64,000 nucleotides of DNA from Geojedonia litorea (GTDB taxonomy: Bacteria; Bacteroidota; Bacteroidia; Flavobacteriales; Flavobacteriaceae), in contig NZ_JBHSGP010000014.1 in NCBI RefSeq assembly GCF_042654525.1, forward strand, positions 248,001-312,000, written 5' to 3'. The position numbers were made by a program, and so were the translations under genes. The notes beneath the pieces are model-generated. The model was not told the origin of the DNA, ran no database searches, and saw only the letters and a program-made list of their open reading frames with translations. Shown piece after piece: positions 8,151 through 17,031 of the stretch. The stretch's first letter is position 1. Every line of letters starts with the position of its first letter.

Positions 8151-10704
8151 AAAAATACTTTTGAGAAATTATATTAATTCATTGCTTATCGTTATTACCC
8201 TCATATTTTCGAGTGTACTAACTGCCCAAAACATTGATTTCAATAACGGAAAAAAATATACTATTGGTGATATCGTAGTTACAGGCGATACCAATTTTAG
8301 CCCACAAACCGTTGTGGCCTATTCGGGATTAACCAAAGGTGAAACTATTATTATTCCTGGAGAAGAAATAAGTAATGCCATTAAAAAGTTATGGAATACT
8401 AACTTGTTTAGTAGCATAGATATTTACCTTACAAAGGTTGTTCAGGATAGTGCCTATTTAGAAATCAACCTTATAGACTTGCCTGAACTTAATGATGTAA
8501 AAATTCAAGGTGTCAAAAAGTCTAAAATAGATGCCATCAAAAAGGAAAACAAACTTGATAAAGGTGCAAAGGTCACAGAGAACTTGATTACAACTACTCG
8601 AAATTATCTTACTAATAAATATAAAAAAGAAGGCTATTTAAACACTAAGGTTACTGTAAATACCACGGCTGTGACTGATTCAATTCAAAAAAGTCGTGTG
8701 AACATGCTTGTGTATATAGACAAGGGAGATAAGGTTAAAATTGATGAGATTAATTTTATAGGCAACGATAAACTTTCCGATAAAAAATTGAGGAAAGCTA
8801 TGAAAAACACAAAGCAGAAAAATCCGATTCGAATTTTAAAACGTTCTAAATTTATACGAGCTGATTTCAAGGAAGATCTTGTGAGTGTTATTGACAAGTA
8901 TAAAGAAAATGGCTATCGTGACGCCAGAATTATTACTGATACTATTATTATAAATGATATTGGGACTATTAATCTCGATATTAAATTAGAAGAAGGTGAA
9001 CAATACAAGTTTGGCAAAATAACCTTTGTTGGAAATAGTGTTTATACAGACCAATATTTACATAGTATTTTAAGAATAAAAGAAGGTGCAACCTATAATG
9101 GTGTTGAATTAAGAAAACGTATTGCCGACGACACCAAACCAGACGCTATTGATCTTACCAATCTCTATCAAAATAACGGTTATTTGTTTTCAACCATCAA
9201 TCCTGTAGAAGTTAGTGCTGATGGCAATGTAATTGATATGGAAATTAGGATTTCTGAAGGGAAACCGGCCTATTTCAACACAGTATCAGTAACTGGAAAT
9301 GATAAAACTAATGACCATGTAATCTATAGAGAGCTAAGAACAAAACCAGGTCAGCTTTACAGCAAGAGCAATGTGATTAGAACGATTAGAGAGTTGGGAC
9401 AGTTAGGCTTTTTCGACGCTCAGCAACTTACACCAAACATTAAAAACCCAAACCCAAATGAAGGTACAGTTGATATCGAATATCAAGTTGTAGAACGTGG
9501 TTCTAGCCAAATTGAACTTCAAGGTGGTTACGGTGGCGGCGGTTTTATTGGAACGCTAGGGCTTTCATTTAGCAATTTCGCGATTAAGGATCTCTTTAAA
9601 AAAGAAGCTTACAAACCTATTCCTATGGGTGACGGGCAAAATTTGGCGTTGCGCTTACAAGCAAGTAGATTTTTTCAAACTTATAGTTTTTCGTTTGCTG
9701 AGCCTTGGTTAGGTGGCAAACGTCCAACTCAATTATCTACCTCAATTTCTCACACAAAACAATTTTTATACAATCCTCAAACTAGAAATGCCGATAAAAG
9801 CAGACGATTTAATATTACTGGAATTTCTTTTGGATTAGCTAAACGCTTAAGAGAGCCTGACGACTATTTTACACTATCACAAGCAGTGAGTTTTCAGCAT
9901 TATAATTTAAAAAACTATAACACGGGTCTATTTACTTTTGGTAACGGATTTTCAAATAACTTGTCATACACAGTTGGTTTAAGTAGAAACAACCTTTATA
10001 CAGACCCAATTTTCCCTGAAGGAGGTTCAAGTTTTTCGGTTTCTGCTAAATTATCATTGCCTTATTCGGTATTCAACGACACAGATTATAAGGCTTTAAA
10101 AGATGAACGTGATAGTTTAGATCCTACAGTTGCTGCTGATTTTGCTCGAATTGGAGAAATCGATCAGGAACGTTATAAGTGGTTAGAGTTTTATAAGGTT
10201 AAGTTTAAAGGAGATTGGTACACCAGAATCGTGGATAAGCTAATTTTAAAATCAGGTTTAGAATTCGGATTTCTTGGAGCATATAATAATGACCGAGGTG
10301 TGATTCCATTTGAACGATTCTTCCTTGGTGGTGATGGATTAGGAAATTACTCACTTGATGGTAGAGAAGTTATTCAATTGCGTGGTTATCCAAACCAATC
10401 GCTATCTTCTCAAGATGGTGGAACCATTTACAATAAATTCTCTTTGGAATTGCGTTATCCAATAACATTGGGAGCTCAAGCAAAAATTTATGGATTAACC
10501 TTTATTGAAGGTGGTGCATCTTATGATGAATTTAGAGATTATAATCCGTTTACATTAAGCCGTTCAGCAGGTTTTGGAATTAGAATATTTATGCCTGCCT
10601 TTGGTTTATTAGGTATAGATTTTGGTCATGGATTTGATGCATTACCTGGCGAAACACAGAAAAATGGGTGGGAAACACATTTTATTATTGGTCAACAATT
10701 TTAA
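8122..10704 (+). CDS. bamA: Outer membrane protein assembly factor BamA (Omp85)
   Basis: Central beta-barrel of the BAM complex, which folds outer-membrane proteins. A signal peptide (hydrophobic core LLIVITLIFSSVLTAQ) is followed by about five POTRA domains (roughly residues 45-470) and a C-terminal 16-strand barrel containing the lid-lock motif region VIQLRGYPNQSL and ending IIGQQF with a terminal Phe. No ATG is available near the N-terminus: candidates are TTG 8122 (860 residues, overlapping uppS by 29 bp), GTG 8134 and TTG 8161. The signal peptide is intact with any of them. Upstream of two Skp chaperone genes, as expected for its role. Confidence 0.95.
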   Translation: MEKQVNNLAKKILLRNYINSLLIVITLIFSSVLTAQNIDFNNGKKYTIGDIVVTGDTNFSPQTVVAYSGLTKGETIIIPGEEISNAIKKLWNTNLFSSIDIYLTKVVQDSAYLEINLIDLPELNDVKIQGVKKSKIDAIKKENKLDKGAKVTENLITTTRNYLTNKYKKEGYLNTKVTVNTTAVTDSIQKSRVNMLVYIDKGDKVKIDEINFIGNDKLSDKKLRKAMKNTKQKNPIRILKRSKFIRADFKEDLVSVIDKYKENGYRDARIITDTIIINDIGTINLDIKLEEGEQYKFGKITFVGNSVYTDQYLHSILRIKEGATYNGVELRKRIADDTKPDAIDLTNLYQNNGYLFSTINPVEVSADGNVIDMEIRISEGKPAYFNTVSVTGNDKTNDHVIYRELRTKPGQLYSKSNVIRTIRELGQLGFFDAQQLTPNIKNPNPNEGTVDIEYQVVERGSSQIELQGGYGGGGFIGTLGLSFSNFAIKDLFKKEAYKPIPMGDGQNLALRLQASRFFQTYSFSFAEPWLGGKRPTQLSTSISHTKQFLYNPQTRNADKSRRFNITGISFGLAKRLREPDDYFTLSQAVSFQHYNLKNYNTGLFTFGNGFSNNLSYTVGLSRNNLYTDPIFPEGGSSFSVSAKLSLPYSVFNDTDYKALKDERDSLDPTVAADFARIGEIDQERYKWLEFYKVKFKGDWYTRIVDKLILKSGLEFGFLGAYNNDRGVIPFERFFLGGDGLGNYSLDGREVIQLRGYPNQSLSSQDGGTIYNKFSLELRYPITLGAQAKIYGLTFIEGGASYDEFRDYNPFTLSRSAGFGIRIFMPAFGLLGIDFGHGFDALPGETQKNGWETHFIIGQQF

Positions 10705-10881
10705 TTTTGGCACGATATTTTCTATAGAGACCATAACGATTTAAGTCTAGTGTTAAAATTTTTCAGAATATATTTCGTTAATTTGAAGAAGAATTATAAC
10801 ATAAGTGACGGAATCGTAAGCAATGTCTGTCATTTTTAACGTTTAGAGATTAGTTTCGATACCTTAAAAAATAATATACAG

Positions 10882-11877
10882 ATGAAGTACAAAGTTCTTT
10901 TTTTATTGGCAACAATGGGTCTTATGAGCTATGTTACTAACGCACAAAGAGGTGTTAGAATTGGCTATATAGATACAGAATATATCTTACAAAACGTTCC
11001 TGAATATCAAGAAGCTACTTCGCAATTAGAAGTGAAAGTACAGCAATGGAAAACCGAAATAGAGCAGCGCTTGAATGAAGTAGATACTAAAAAGAAACAG
11101 TTAAATAGCGAAAGCGTACTACTTACTAAAGAGTTATATGAAGAGCGGCTAGAAGACATCAATTTTGAAGAAGCCGAAATTTTAGATTATCAGCAAAAGC
11201 GTTTTGGTCCAAATGGTGATTTAATGATGCAGAAAAAGCAACTCATTCAACCTATTCAAGATCAAATATTTCAAGCCGTACAGGATATGGCTAAAAGTAG
11301 AAACTATGACTTTGTATTTGATAAATCGGCAGATGTAGTCATGTTGTATTCAGCAGAGCGATTTGATATTAGTGATGAAGTGATTCGCGCAATTTCCAGA
11401 ACTGCAAAACGCACCCAAGCACAGAACAAAGCTGAACGACGAGCTGCTGAAGATGAAGAAGTTGTACCAGAGATTAACGAAGAGCTAGAAGCACGTCAAA
11501 AAGCTTTAGACGAGAAAAAAGCTGAAAAAGAGAAAGCTATTGAAGACCGTAAAGCTTTGCAACAAGCCAAACGTGACTCATTAAAATCTGCTGCAGAGGC
11601 AAGGCGTCAGAAAATATTGGACGATAGAGCGAAAGCAAAAGCAGAGCGAGAAGGCAGCACAATTGAAAATGATTCTACAAGTGTAAAATCAGATGCCGGA
11701 AAAACTCCAGCTCAAATTGCAGAAGAAAAAAGACAACAAACGCTTAAAGACCGTGAAGCCCGTAAAAAAGAATTAGAAGAAAGACGTAAAAAAATATTAG
11801 AAGAACGCGAAAAAGCAAAAAAAGAACGCGAAGAACAGAATAAAAAATCAGATACTATACCAAACAATAATAACTAA
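10882..11877 (+). CDS. OmpH/Skp family periplasmic chaperone with long charged C-terminal extension
   Basis: Skp-like holdase for unfolded outer-membrane proteins. The 331-residue product has a signal peptide (about 1-21, ending TNAQ), the Skp core (RIGYIDTEYILQNVPEYQEA, then a coiled coil, then FVFDKSADVVMLYSAERFDISDEV) to about residue 170. A highly charged, Lys/Glu/Arg/Ala-rich helical extension of about 150 residues then runs to the end (EERRKKILEEREKAKKEREE). Ordinary Skp proteins are about 160-170 residues, so this is a doubled-length version, followed by a normal-length paralog. Start ATG 10882. Confidence 0.9.
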   Translation: MKYKVLFLLATMGLMSYVTNAQRGVRIGYIDTEYILQNVPEYQEATSQLEVKVQQWKTEIEQRLNEVDTKKKQLNSESVLLTKELYEERLEDINFEEAEILDYQQKRFGPNGDLMMQKKQLIQPIQDQIFQAVQDMAKSRNYDFVFDKSADVVMLYSAERFDISDEVIRAISRTAKRTQAQNKAERRAAEDEEVVPEINEELEARQKALDEKKAEKEKAIEDRKALQQAKRDSLKSAAEARRQKILDDRAKAKAEREGSTIENDSTSVKSDAGKTPAQIAEEKRQQTLKDREARKKELEERRKKILEEREKAKKEREEQNKKSDTIPNNNN

Positions 11878-11916
11878 AAACAATTAATAATTAAACACGT
11901 AATACTATTTTTAAAA

Positions 11917-12426
11917 ATGAAACAATTTAAAACCTTATTATTTGCAACACTACTATTCGTCGGAGCTACAAGTTTTGCAGGAGCACAAAGTAAAATTGCA
12001 CATATTAACACAAATCAGTTGATTGAAGCCATGCCGGAGATGAAAGCTGCACAAGCAGAAATTGAAAAGCTGACTAAAACATACGAAGCTGAAATTAGAA
12101 CTATGGCTACTGAGCTTGATAAAAAAATCAAACAGTACCAAGCTGAAGTAGATACTAAAACTGAAGAAGAAAACGCTGGTAGAGCTCAAGAGGTTCAATC
12201 TATGGAGCAAAGTATTCGTCAGTATCAAGGTCAAGCACAGCAAGATCTTCAAACTAAAGAAGCAGACTTATTAAAGCCAATTTTTGATAAAGCTAAAGCA
12301 GCTATTAATAAAGTTGCTAAAGCACAAGGATTTGAATACGTTTTGAACTCTGTTGAAGGTTCAGGAGTATTAGTTGCTTCAGGAAAAGATCTTTTAGCCG
12401 ATGTTAAGAAGGAATTAGGAATTTAA
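11917..12426 (+). CDS. OmpH/Skp family periplasmic chaperone
   Basis: A 169-residue Skp homolog of canonical length: signal peptide (about 1-24, ending FAGAQ), N-terminal strand KIAHINTNQLIEAMPEMKAA, a coiled-coil hairpin, and C-terminal strands (GFEYVLNSVEGSGVLVASG). It should form a trimeric tentacled holdase delivering proteins to BamA. It lies 39 bp downstream of the longer paralog and is followed by a strong terminator, which marks the end of the bamA-skp-skp unit. Confidence 0.93.
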   Translation: MKQFKTLLFATLLFVGATSFAGAQSKIAHINTNQLIEAMPEMKAAQAEIEKLTKTYEAEIRTMATELDKKIKQYQAEVDTKTEEENAGRAQEVQSMEQSIRQYQGQAQQDLQTKEADLLKPIFDKAKAAINKVAKAQGFEYVLNSVEGSGVLVASGKDLLADVKKELGI

Positions 12427-12450
12427 TTTTTCCTAAATAAAAAATGTATA

Positions 12451-12479
12451 AAAAGCCGCTTGCATAAAGCGGCTTTTTT
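12451..12479 (+). terminator. Intrinsic terminator after the skp pair
   Basis: AAAAGCCGCT pairs with AGCGGCTTTT around a 7-base loop and is followed by a T-run. It ends only 11 bp before the murI start codon, so murI must rely on read-through or a promoter overlapping the hairpin. Confidence 0.88.
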
Positions 12480-12490
12480 ATTTTTGTACT

Positions 12491-13270
12491 ATGAGTAAAC
12501 AACCTATTGGTATTTTCGATTCGGGCGTTGGAGGCACTTCTATTTGGAAAGAAATACATTTACTTTTACCTCATGAACACACCATCTATTTAGCCGATAG
12601 CAAAAATGCTCCTTATGGCTACCGCTCAAAGCAAGAGATTACTGATTTAAGTATAAAGAACACCGAATTGCTCATACAAAAGGGCTGTAAAATTATTGTT
12701 GTTGCCTGTAATACCGCAACAACCAATGCCATCAAAACCTTAAGAGCAACCTTTCCTATACCATTTATTGGCATTGAGCCCGCAATAAAACCCGCTGCAT
12801 TACATACTCAAACCAAAGCTGTTGGTATTTTGGCAACAAAAGGAACGCTTTCGAGTGAGTTATTCCATCAAACCACAGATTTGTATGGTAGTGGAATTAG
12901 GGTCATTGAACAAGTTGGTGACGGGCTTGTGGAATTGATTGAGTCTGGAGATATTAGTTCAGACACATTAAAATCTTTATTGAAGAGTTATTTACAACCC
13001 ATGATAGAGACCAACATAGACTATTTAGTGCTTGGTTGCACGCATTACCCCTATTTGACACCTCTCTTATTAGAACTGCTTCCTAAACACATTAAAATTA
13101 TTGATTCAGGCCTAGCAGTAGCTAAACAAACGAAAACAATTCTTGAACAACATGGAATGTTGAATGAGGCACTTTCATTATCAAAAAATGAATTTTACAC
13201 CAATGCTAACCCTAATATAATGACCAATTTATTAGGCAATGGTTTTAAAGCAGAATATTTAGAGTTTTAA
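12491..13270 (+). CDS. murI: Glutamate racemase
   Basis: Converts L-glutamate to D-glutamate for peptidoglycan. The 259 residues show FDSGVGG with the conserved Asp10, the two catalytic cysteines Cys73 (VVACNTATT) and Cys183 (LGCTHYP), and the PYG motif at 41-43. Start ATG 12491. It converges with the carbonic anhydrase-like gene and the two reading frames overlap by four bases at their 3' ends, with no visible terminator between them. Confidence 0.96.
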   Translation: MSKQPIGIFDSGVGGTSIWKEIHLLLPHEHTIYLADSKNAPYGYRSKQEITDLSIKNTELLIQKGCKIIVVACNTATTNAIKTLRATFPIPFIGIEPAIKPAALHTQTKAVGILATKGTLSSELFHQTTDLYGSGIRVIEQVGDGLVELIESGDISSDTLKSLLKSYLQPMIETNIDYLVLGCTHYPYLTPLLLELLPKHIKIIDSGLAVAKQTKTILEQHGMLNEALSLSKNEFYTNANPNIMTNLLGNGFKAEYLEF

Positions 13271-13785
13271 TGGTCTTTAAACCAAGATGAATACTTAACG
13301 TAGTTATTGGCAATTCTATCAATCTCACCCGAAATTAAATCCTTGCTTATATCTTTTACCTTTTTAGCTGGAACTCCGGCGTAAATGCTTCCTGCCTCAA
13401 CCTTAGTATTTTGTGTTACTACGGCTCCTGCTGCAATAATACTATTGCTTTCAACAATACAATCGTCCATAACTATACTACCCATTCCTATTAAAACATT
13501 ATCATGTATGGTACAACCATGTACAATGGCATTATGGCCAATTGAAACGTTATTGCCAATAGTGGTTGGAGATTTTTGGTAGGTGGCATGAATGACTGCT
13601 CCATCCTGAATATTTACCTTATTCCCCATTTTTATAAAATGCACATCTCCACGAACAACAGCATTAAACCATACACTGCATTCCTCTCCCATGACAACAT
13701 CTCCAACTATAGTAGCATTTTCTGCAATAAAACAACTATCAGGGATGCATGGTGAAGTTCCGTTAACGGGTTTTATAATTGGCAT
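13267..13785 (-). CDS. Gamma carbonic anhydrase family protein (left-handed beta-helix)
   Basis: A 172-residue hexapeptide-repeat protein with successive turns such as ATIVGDVVMG, NVSIGHNAIVHGCTI and NVLIGMGSIVMDD, typical of the PaaY/YrdA/CaiE branch of gamma carbonic anhydrases. Three histidine positions (HATY region, IGHNAIVHG) fit the trimeric metal site. The physiological reaction of this branch is mostly unproven, so carbonic anhydrase activity is only family inference. It lies 33 bp downstream of the PorP/SprF gene on the same strand. Confidence 0.85.
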   Translation of the reverse strand: MPIIKPVNGTSPCIPDSCFIAENATIVGDVVMGEECSVWFNAVVRGDVHFIKMGNKVNIQDGAVIHATYQKSPTTIGNNVSIGHNAIVHGCTIHDNVLIGMGSIVMDDCIVESNSIIAAGAVVTQNTKVEAGSIYAGVPAKKVKDISKDLISGEIDRIANNYVKYSSWFKDH

Positions 13786-13818
13786 ATTAAGTAATTAGAA
13801 ACTTTGGTTTGTGTAAAA

Positions 13819-14826
13819 TTAGTTAATTGCTGGACAATTACAATCGTACTTCTCTCTTCTACAATTAAAGTTATAACCTAAAGTTAGTTGATGAAATCCA
13901 CCATTATTAAACACAACTGAATTGGCCTGATACGAATACGTATAAGCAAAAGTAAAGTTGTTGTAATCTACTCCTATGAAAGGTGTGAAATATTGTAGTT
14001 TTTGACTACTAACCCCTGACCCGTCCAAAAATTCGGCACCATCTAAACTTCGTCGATATGAGAGGCCTCCCCAGAGTTTTCCAAAGTCCATTTCTTTATA
14101 AACTTTAGCATTAATATCAAACGAAGATTCCTTGGTTGCGTCTCTGTACATATACATTAAGGATGGCTCATAACTCCATTCACTTCCGGCTTTACCAAAA
14201 ACATTTCCAACAGAAATCAAATAGGTTCTTAAGTTGTCATAGCTTAAACCTTGTTCGTTAAAATTTATCCCATCATTTTTTAAAAGATTTTTAACGGTTG
14301 CATGAGCGTAAAAATCTAGTAAATGATATGAAAATCCAAAGTCGACATTAAAGTTAGTGGCACTTTGTTCAATACCTCCAATGATGGGGTCAAAGCCTTC
14401 GGCTAAAAAACTGGTCTCATCTAATTTATACTGTATGAATCCGAAACTCAACCCAAAGGACAACATATTCAGGTCAATTTCATTTCTAGAAAATAATAAG
14501 TGATGCGCATAAGTCATATAAGCACCTGTTTGTGAATGATACCCGTTTTTATCAGCATAAACAATACCTCCAATTGCAGATTGAGATTCACCAATGCGAC
14601 TATTTAAACTTAAGGTTTGTAAACTTGGAGCTTCATCTTGCCCAAACCACTGTTTTCGAGATGTTAATCTTACTTTGGCACAATTGGCTACACCAGCCAT
14701 GGATGGATGGATTAAGTAGTAGTTATCTGTTAAGTAATCTGAATAAATTGGTAAGCCTTCCTGGGCGTAATTATTAGCAGAAAATACTCCTAAAATTGCC
14801 AATAAATAGTATATTTTTAAATTCAT
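13819..14826 (-). CDS. PorP/SprF family type IX secretion outer-membrane protein
   Basis: A 335-residue outer-membrane barrel protein with a signal peptide (about 1-22, ending ANNYAQ) and the family N-terminal motif PIYSDYLTDNYYLIHPSMAGVANCAKVRLTSR. PorP/SprF proteins help the type IX system attach or export specific cargo. ATG 14826 is preferred over an in-frame TTG 18 bp upstream because it gives a standard signal peptide. No large adhesin cargo gene accompanies it, so it is an orphan copy. The C-terminus is Cys-rich (CRREKYDCNCPAIN). Confidence 0.88.
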   Translation of the reverse strand: MNLKIYYLLAILGVFSANNYAQEGLPIYSDYLTDNYYLIHPSMAGVANCAKVRLTSRKQWFGQDEAPSLQTLSLNSRIGESQSAIGGIVYADKNGYHSQTGAYMTYAHHLLFSRNEIDLNMLSFGLSFGFIQYKLDETSFLAEGFDPIIGGIEQSATNFNVDFGFSYHLLDFYAHATVKNLLKNDGINFNEQGLSYDNLRTYLISVGNVFGKAGSEWSYEPSLMYMYRDATKESSFDINAKVYKEMDFGKLWGGLSYRRSLDGAEFLDGSGVSSQKLQYFTPFIGVDYNNFTFAYTYSYQANSVVFNNGGFHQLTLGYNFNCRREKYDCNCPAIN

Positions 14827-14922
14827 CCGATCTAAACCTTTCAAGATAAACGCCCTGTAAAGGCTTTTATTTCAATATATAATCAATGTTTTCCTCTGCT
14901 CTATATTATAAAACGTATCTGC

Positions 14923-14930
14923 CAAATATA
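14923..14930 (-). promoter_or_regulatory. -7 promoter element of porP/sprF
   Basis: TATATTTG on the minus strand, about 97 bp upstream of the start codon; no good -33 element is visible. Confidence 0.4.
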
Positions 14931-15206
14931 TAAATTTTTAAACTCGATTGACCGATAAGGATTACAATGTTATCGTTTTTTTAGATAATTTAAAATCATT
15001 TAGCCAATTATGCTTAAGAATTTAACTAAACCACCTGAAAATGACACGCTAGAATTCATTTTAAGAATCCTTCATTTTTTATGAATAAGATCCTACTATT
15101 TCTAATAAGTGAAGCCCAAAGTAATTCTGTAGGTATTAAACTGATTTAAAACCGATTTTATTAAATGTATAACGCTTTATTCACCTGAATTCCGTTTTGG
15201 TTTTAT

Positions 15207-15214
15207 TACTTTTG
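15207..15214 (+). promoter_or_regulatory. -7 promoter element of the NifU-type gene
   Basis: TACTTTTG matches TAnnTTTG, 57 bp upstream of the start codon at 15272. Confidence 0.45.
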
Positions 15215-15271
15215 TAACGCCGATATTATATCAGCATTCCTGTTTGTCCTTTTAGAAAATTTGAGAGAAAA

Positions 15272-16174
15272 ATGAAAACATATACCCTTACAATTAAGGA
15301 AACTAATCAACCCACGATATTAAAATTTGAAGCCAATCATTTTTTAACCAATCATCAAAGCTTTGAGTTTAACAATATAGATGAAGCGAAAGCCTCTCCT
15401 TTGGCTCAACAATTATTCTATTTGCCTTTTGTGAAAAAGGTTTATATAGCAAGTAATTTTATAGCAATTGAACGCTATAATATTGTAGAATGGAGTGATG
15501 TTCAAGACGAAGTTTGCGAGGAAATTCAAACTTATTTAAATGATGGTGGTCCCGTGGTTGAAGAAACTTCGGCAACAAAAAAGGTTCCTGTAACCGTTTA
15601 TGCCGAAAGTACACCAAATCCATCAGCGATGAAATTTGTCGCCAACAAAAAATTGGTTACTGCAGCCTATGAGTTCACCTCTATTGACGACGCAAAACAC
15701 TCACCACTAGCTTCAGAATTGTTCCATTTCCCATTTGTTAAAAATGTATTTTTTGATGAAAATTTTGTGTCGATCACAAAATATGAAATGGCCGATTGGA
15801 ATGATATTACACTTGAGTTACGCGAATTTATTCGCAGTTATGTTGAACAAGGCAAGAGCATTATTAATGAAGATGCAGCAGTTGTTTTGCAAAAAACTAC
15901 TGAACAACAAGATCAACAGTTTGAGGCATTAGATGATATTTCAAAAGAAGTTGTCAACATTCTAGAAGAATATGTTAAACCTGCTGTAGCCAGTGATGGT
16001 GGAAACATACAATTTAAGTCCTATGACCCTGAAAGCAAAACAGTACAAGTAATTTTACAGGGAGCTTGTAGTGGATGTCCATCCTCTACCTTCACTTTAA
16101 AAAATGGTATTGAGAATATGCTCAAAGAAATGCTGAAAGATAAAGTGCATTATGTTGAAGCAATTAATGGCTAA
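15272..16174 (+). CDS. NifU family Fe-S scaffold with duplicated Nfu N-terminal domain
   Basis: Fe-S cluster scaffold or carrier. The 300 residues contain two tandem Nfu-N type domains (about 3-90 and 107-195; compare EAKASPLAQQLFYLPFVKKV with DAKHSPLASELFHFPFVKNV) and a C-terminal NifU domain (about 218-300) with the cluster-binding CSGC at 266-269. The second N-domain keeps the typical TPNPSAMKF motif; the first has lost it. Downstream mscS follows after 16 bp. Other Nfu proteins have one N-domain, so this duplicated form is a lineage feature. Confidence 0.93.
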   Translation: MKTYTLTIKETNQPTILKFEANHFLTNHQSFEFNNIDEAKASPLAQQLFYLPFVKKVYIASNFIAIERYNIVEWSDVQDEVCEEIQTYLNDGGPVVEETSATKKVPVTVYAESTPNPSAMKFVANKKLVTAAYEFTSIDDAKHSPLASELFHFPFVKNVFFDENFVSITKYEMADWNDITLELREFIRSYVEQGKSIINEDAAVVLQKTTEQQDQQFEALDDISKEVVNILEEYVKPAVASDGGNIQFKSYDPESKTVQVILQGACSGCPSSTFTLKNGIENMLKEMLKDKVHYVEAING

Positions 16175-16190
16175 AAAATAAAATTAAAAC

Positions 16191-17003
16191 ATGAATTTAC
16201 AAGCTTGGATTGACAAAGGGTATGAGCTAATGATTGACTATGGGCCAAAATTAATAATGGCTATTATAATATGGTTTATTGGCTCATGGATCATTAAGAT
16301 CATTTTAAGAGGGATACGAAAAACTTTAGAAAAGGGGGAATATGATGTAAGTCTCAAAAAATTCCTACTCAACCTAATTAGCTGGGCTCTAAAAATTGTT
16401 TTAATAGTTGTTGTTTTAGGCACTGTTGGTGTTGAAACTACCTCATTTGCCGCTATTTTGGCAGCTGCTGGATTGGCGATTGGTTTGGCCTTGCAAGGCT
16501 CATTGGCAAATTTTGCAGGCGGGGTATTGATTATGCTTTTTAAGCCATTCAAAGTAGGAGACTTGATTCAAGCACAAGGCGAATTAGGGACAGTAAAAGA
16601 AATAGAGATCTTTACTACCAAACTTAAATCACCAGATAACAAAGAAATAATTTTACCTAATGGTGTTTTATCAAACGGTAATATTACCAACTTTACAAGT
16701 CATGATACTCGTAGAATTGATTTGGTCTTTGGTGTAGGCTACGATTCTGATATTAAAGCAACCAAAGAGGTATTAATGAATCAATTAGAATCTCACCCTA
16801 AAGTATTAAAAGAGCCGGCACCATTGGTGGCTTTAAGCCAATTAGCTGACAGTTCAATTAATTTTAATGTGCGCCCTTGGGTTAAAACCGAAGATTACTG
16901 GCCTGTATATTATGAACTTATGGAAAGTACCAAACAAGCTTTAGATGCTGCTGGTATTGAAATTCCTTACCCACATCAGGTAGAGATTAGAAAACAGGGT
17001 TAA
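16191..17003 (+). CDS. Small-conductance mechanosensitive channel MscS family protein
   Basis: Inner-membrane pressure-relief channel. The 270 residues have three N-terminal transmembrane helices (about 18-35, 60-80, 85-115). The pore-lining glycine/alanine-rich TM3 (ILAAAGLAIGLALQGSLANFAGGV) is followed by the beta domain (FKVGDLIQ, then GTVKEIEIFTTKLKSPDNKEIILPNG) and the C-terminal alpha/beta domain. Length and order match E. coli MscS. It is probably cotranscribed with the NifU-type gene and converges with tsaB. Confidence 0.95.
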   Translation: MNLQAWIDKGYELMIDYGPKLIMAIIIWFIGSWIIKIILRGIRKTLEKGEYDVSLKKFLLNLISWALKIVLIVVVLGTVGVETTSFAAILAAAGLAIGLALQGSLANFAGGVLIMLFKPFKVGDLIQAQGELGTVKEIEIFTTKLKSPDNKEIILPNGVLSNGNITNFTSHDTRRIDLVFGVGYDSDIKATKEVLMNQLESHPKVLKEPAPLVALSQLADSSINFNVRPWVKTEDYWPVYYELMESTKQALDAAGIEIPYPHQVEIRKQG

Positions 17004-17031
17004 GTGCAATGATTTTATTTAAAGAGTAAGA

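Larger units (their letters stand above)
14827..15271. other. 445-bp divergent intergenic region between porP/sprF and the NifU-type gene
   Basis: The longest non-coding stretch in the window. It holds a -7 element for each flanking gene (TATATTTG on the minus strand at 14923-14930; TACTTTTG on the plus strand at 15207-15214). The middle 250 bp is AT-rich with no terminator, tRNA or clear operator. Two tiny overlapping reading frames (15010-15084 and 15081-15149, plus strand) are mentioned under findings but are not supported as genes. Confidence 0.5.

Noticed and set aside
14827..14844. TTG start of the PorP/SprF gene six codons upstream
   Set aside because: ATG 14826 gives a clean signal peptide without the extra MKGLDR residues.
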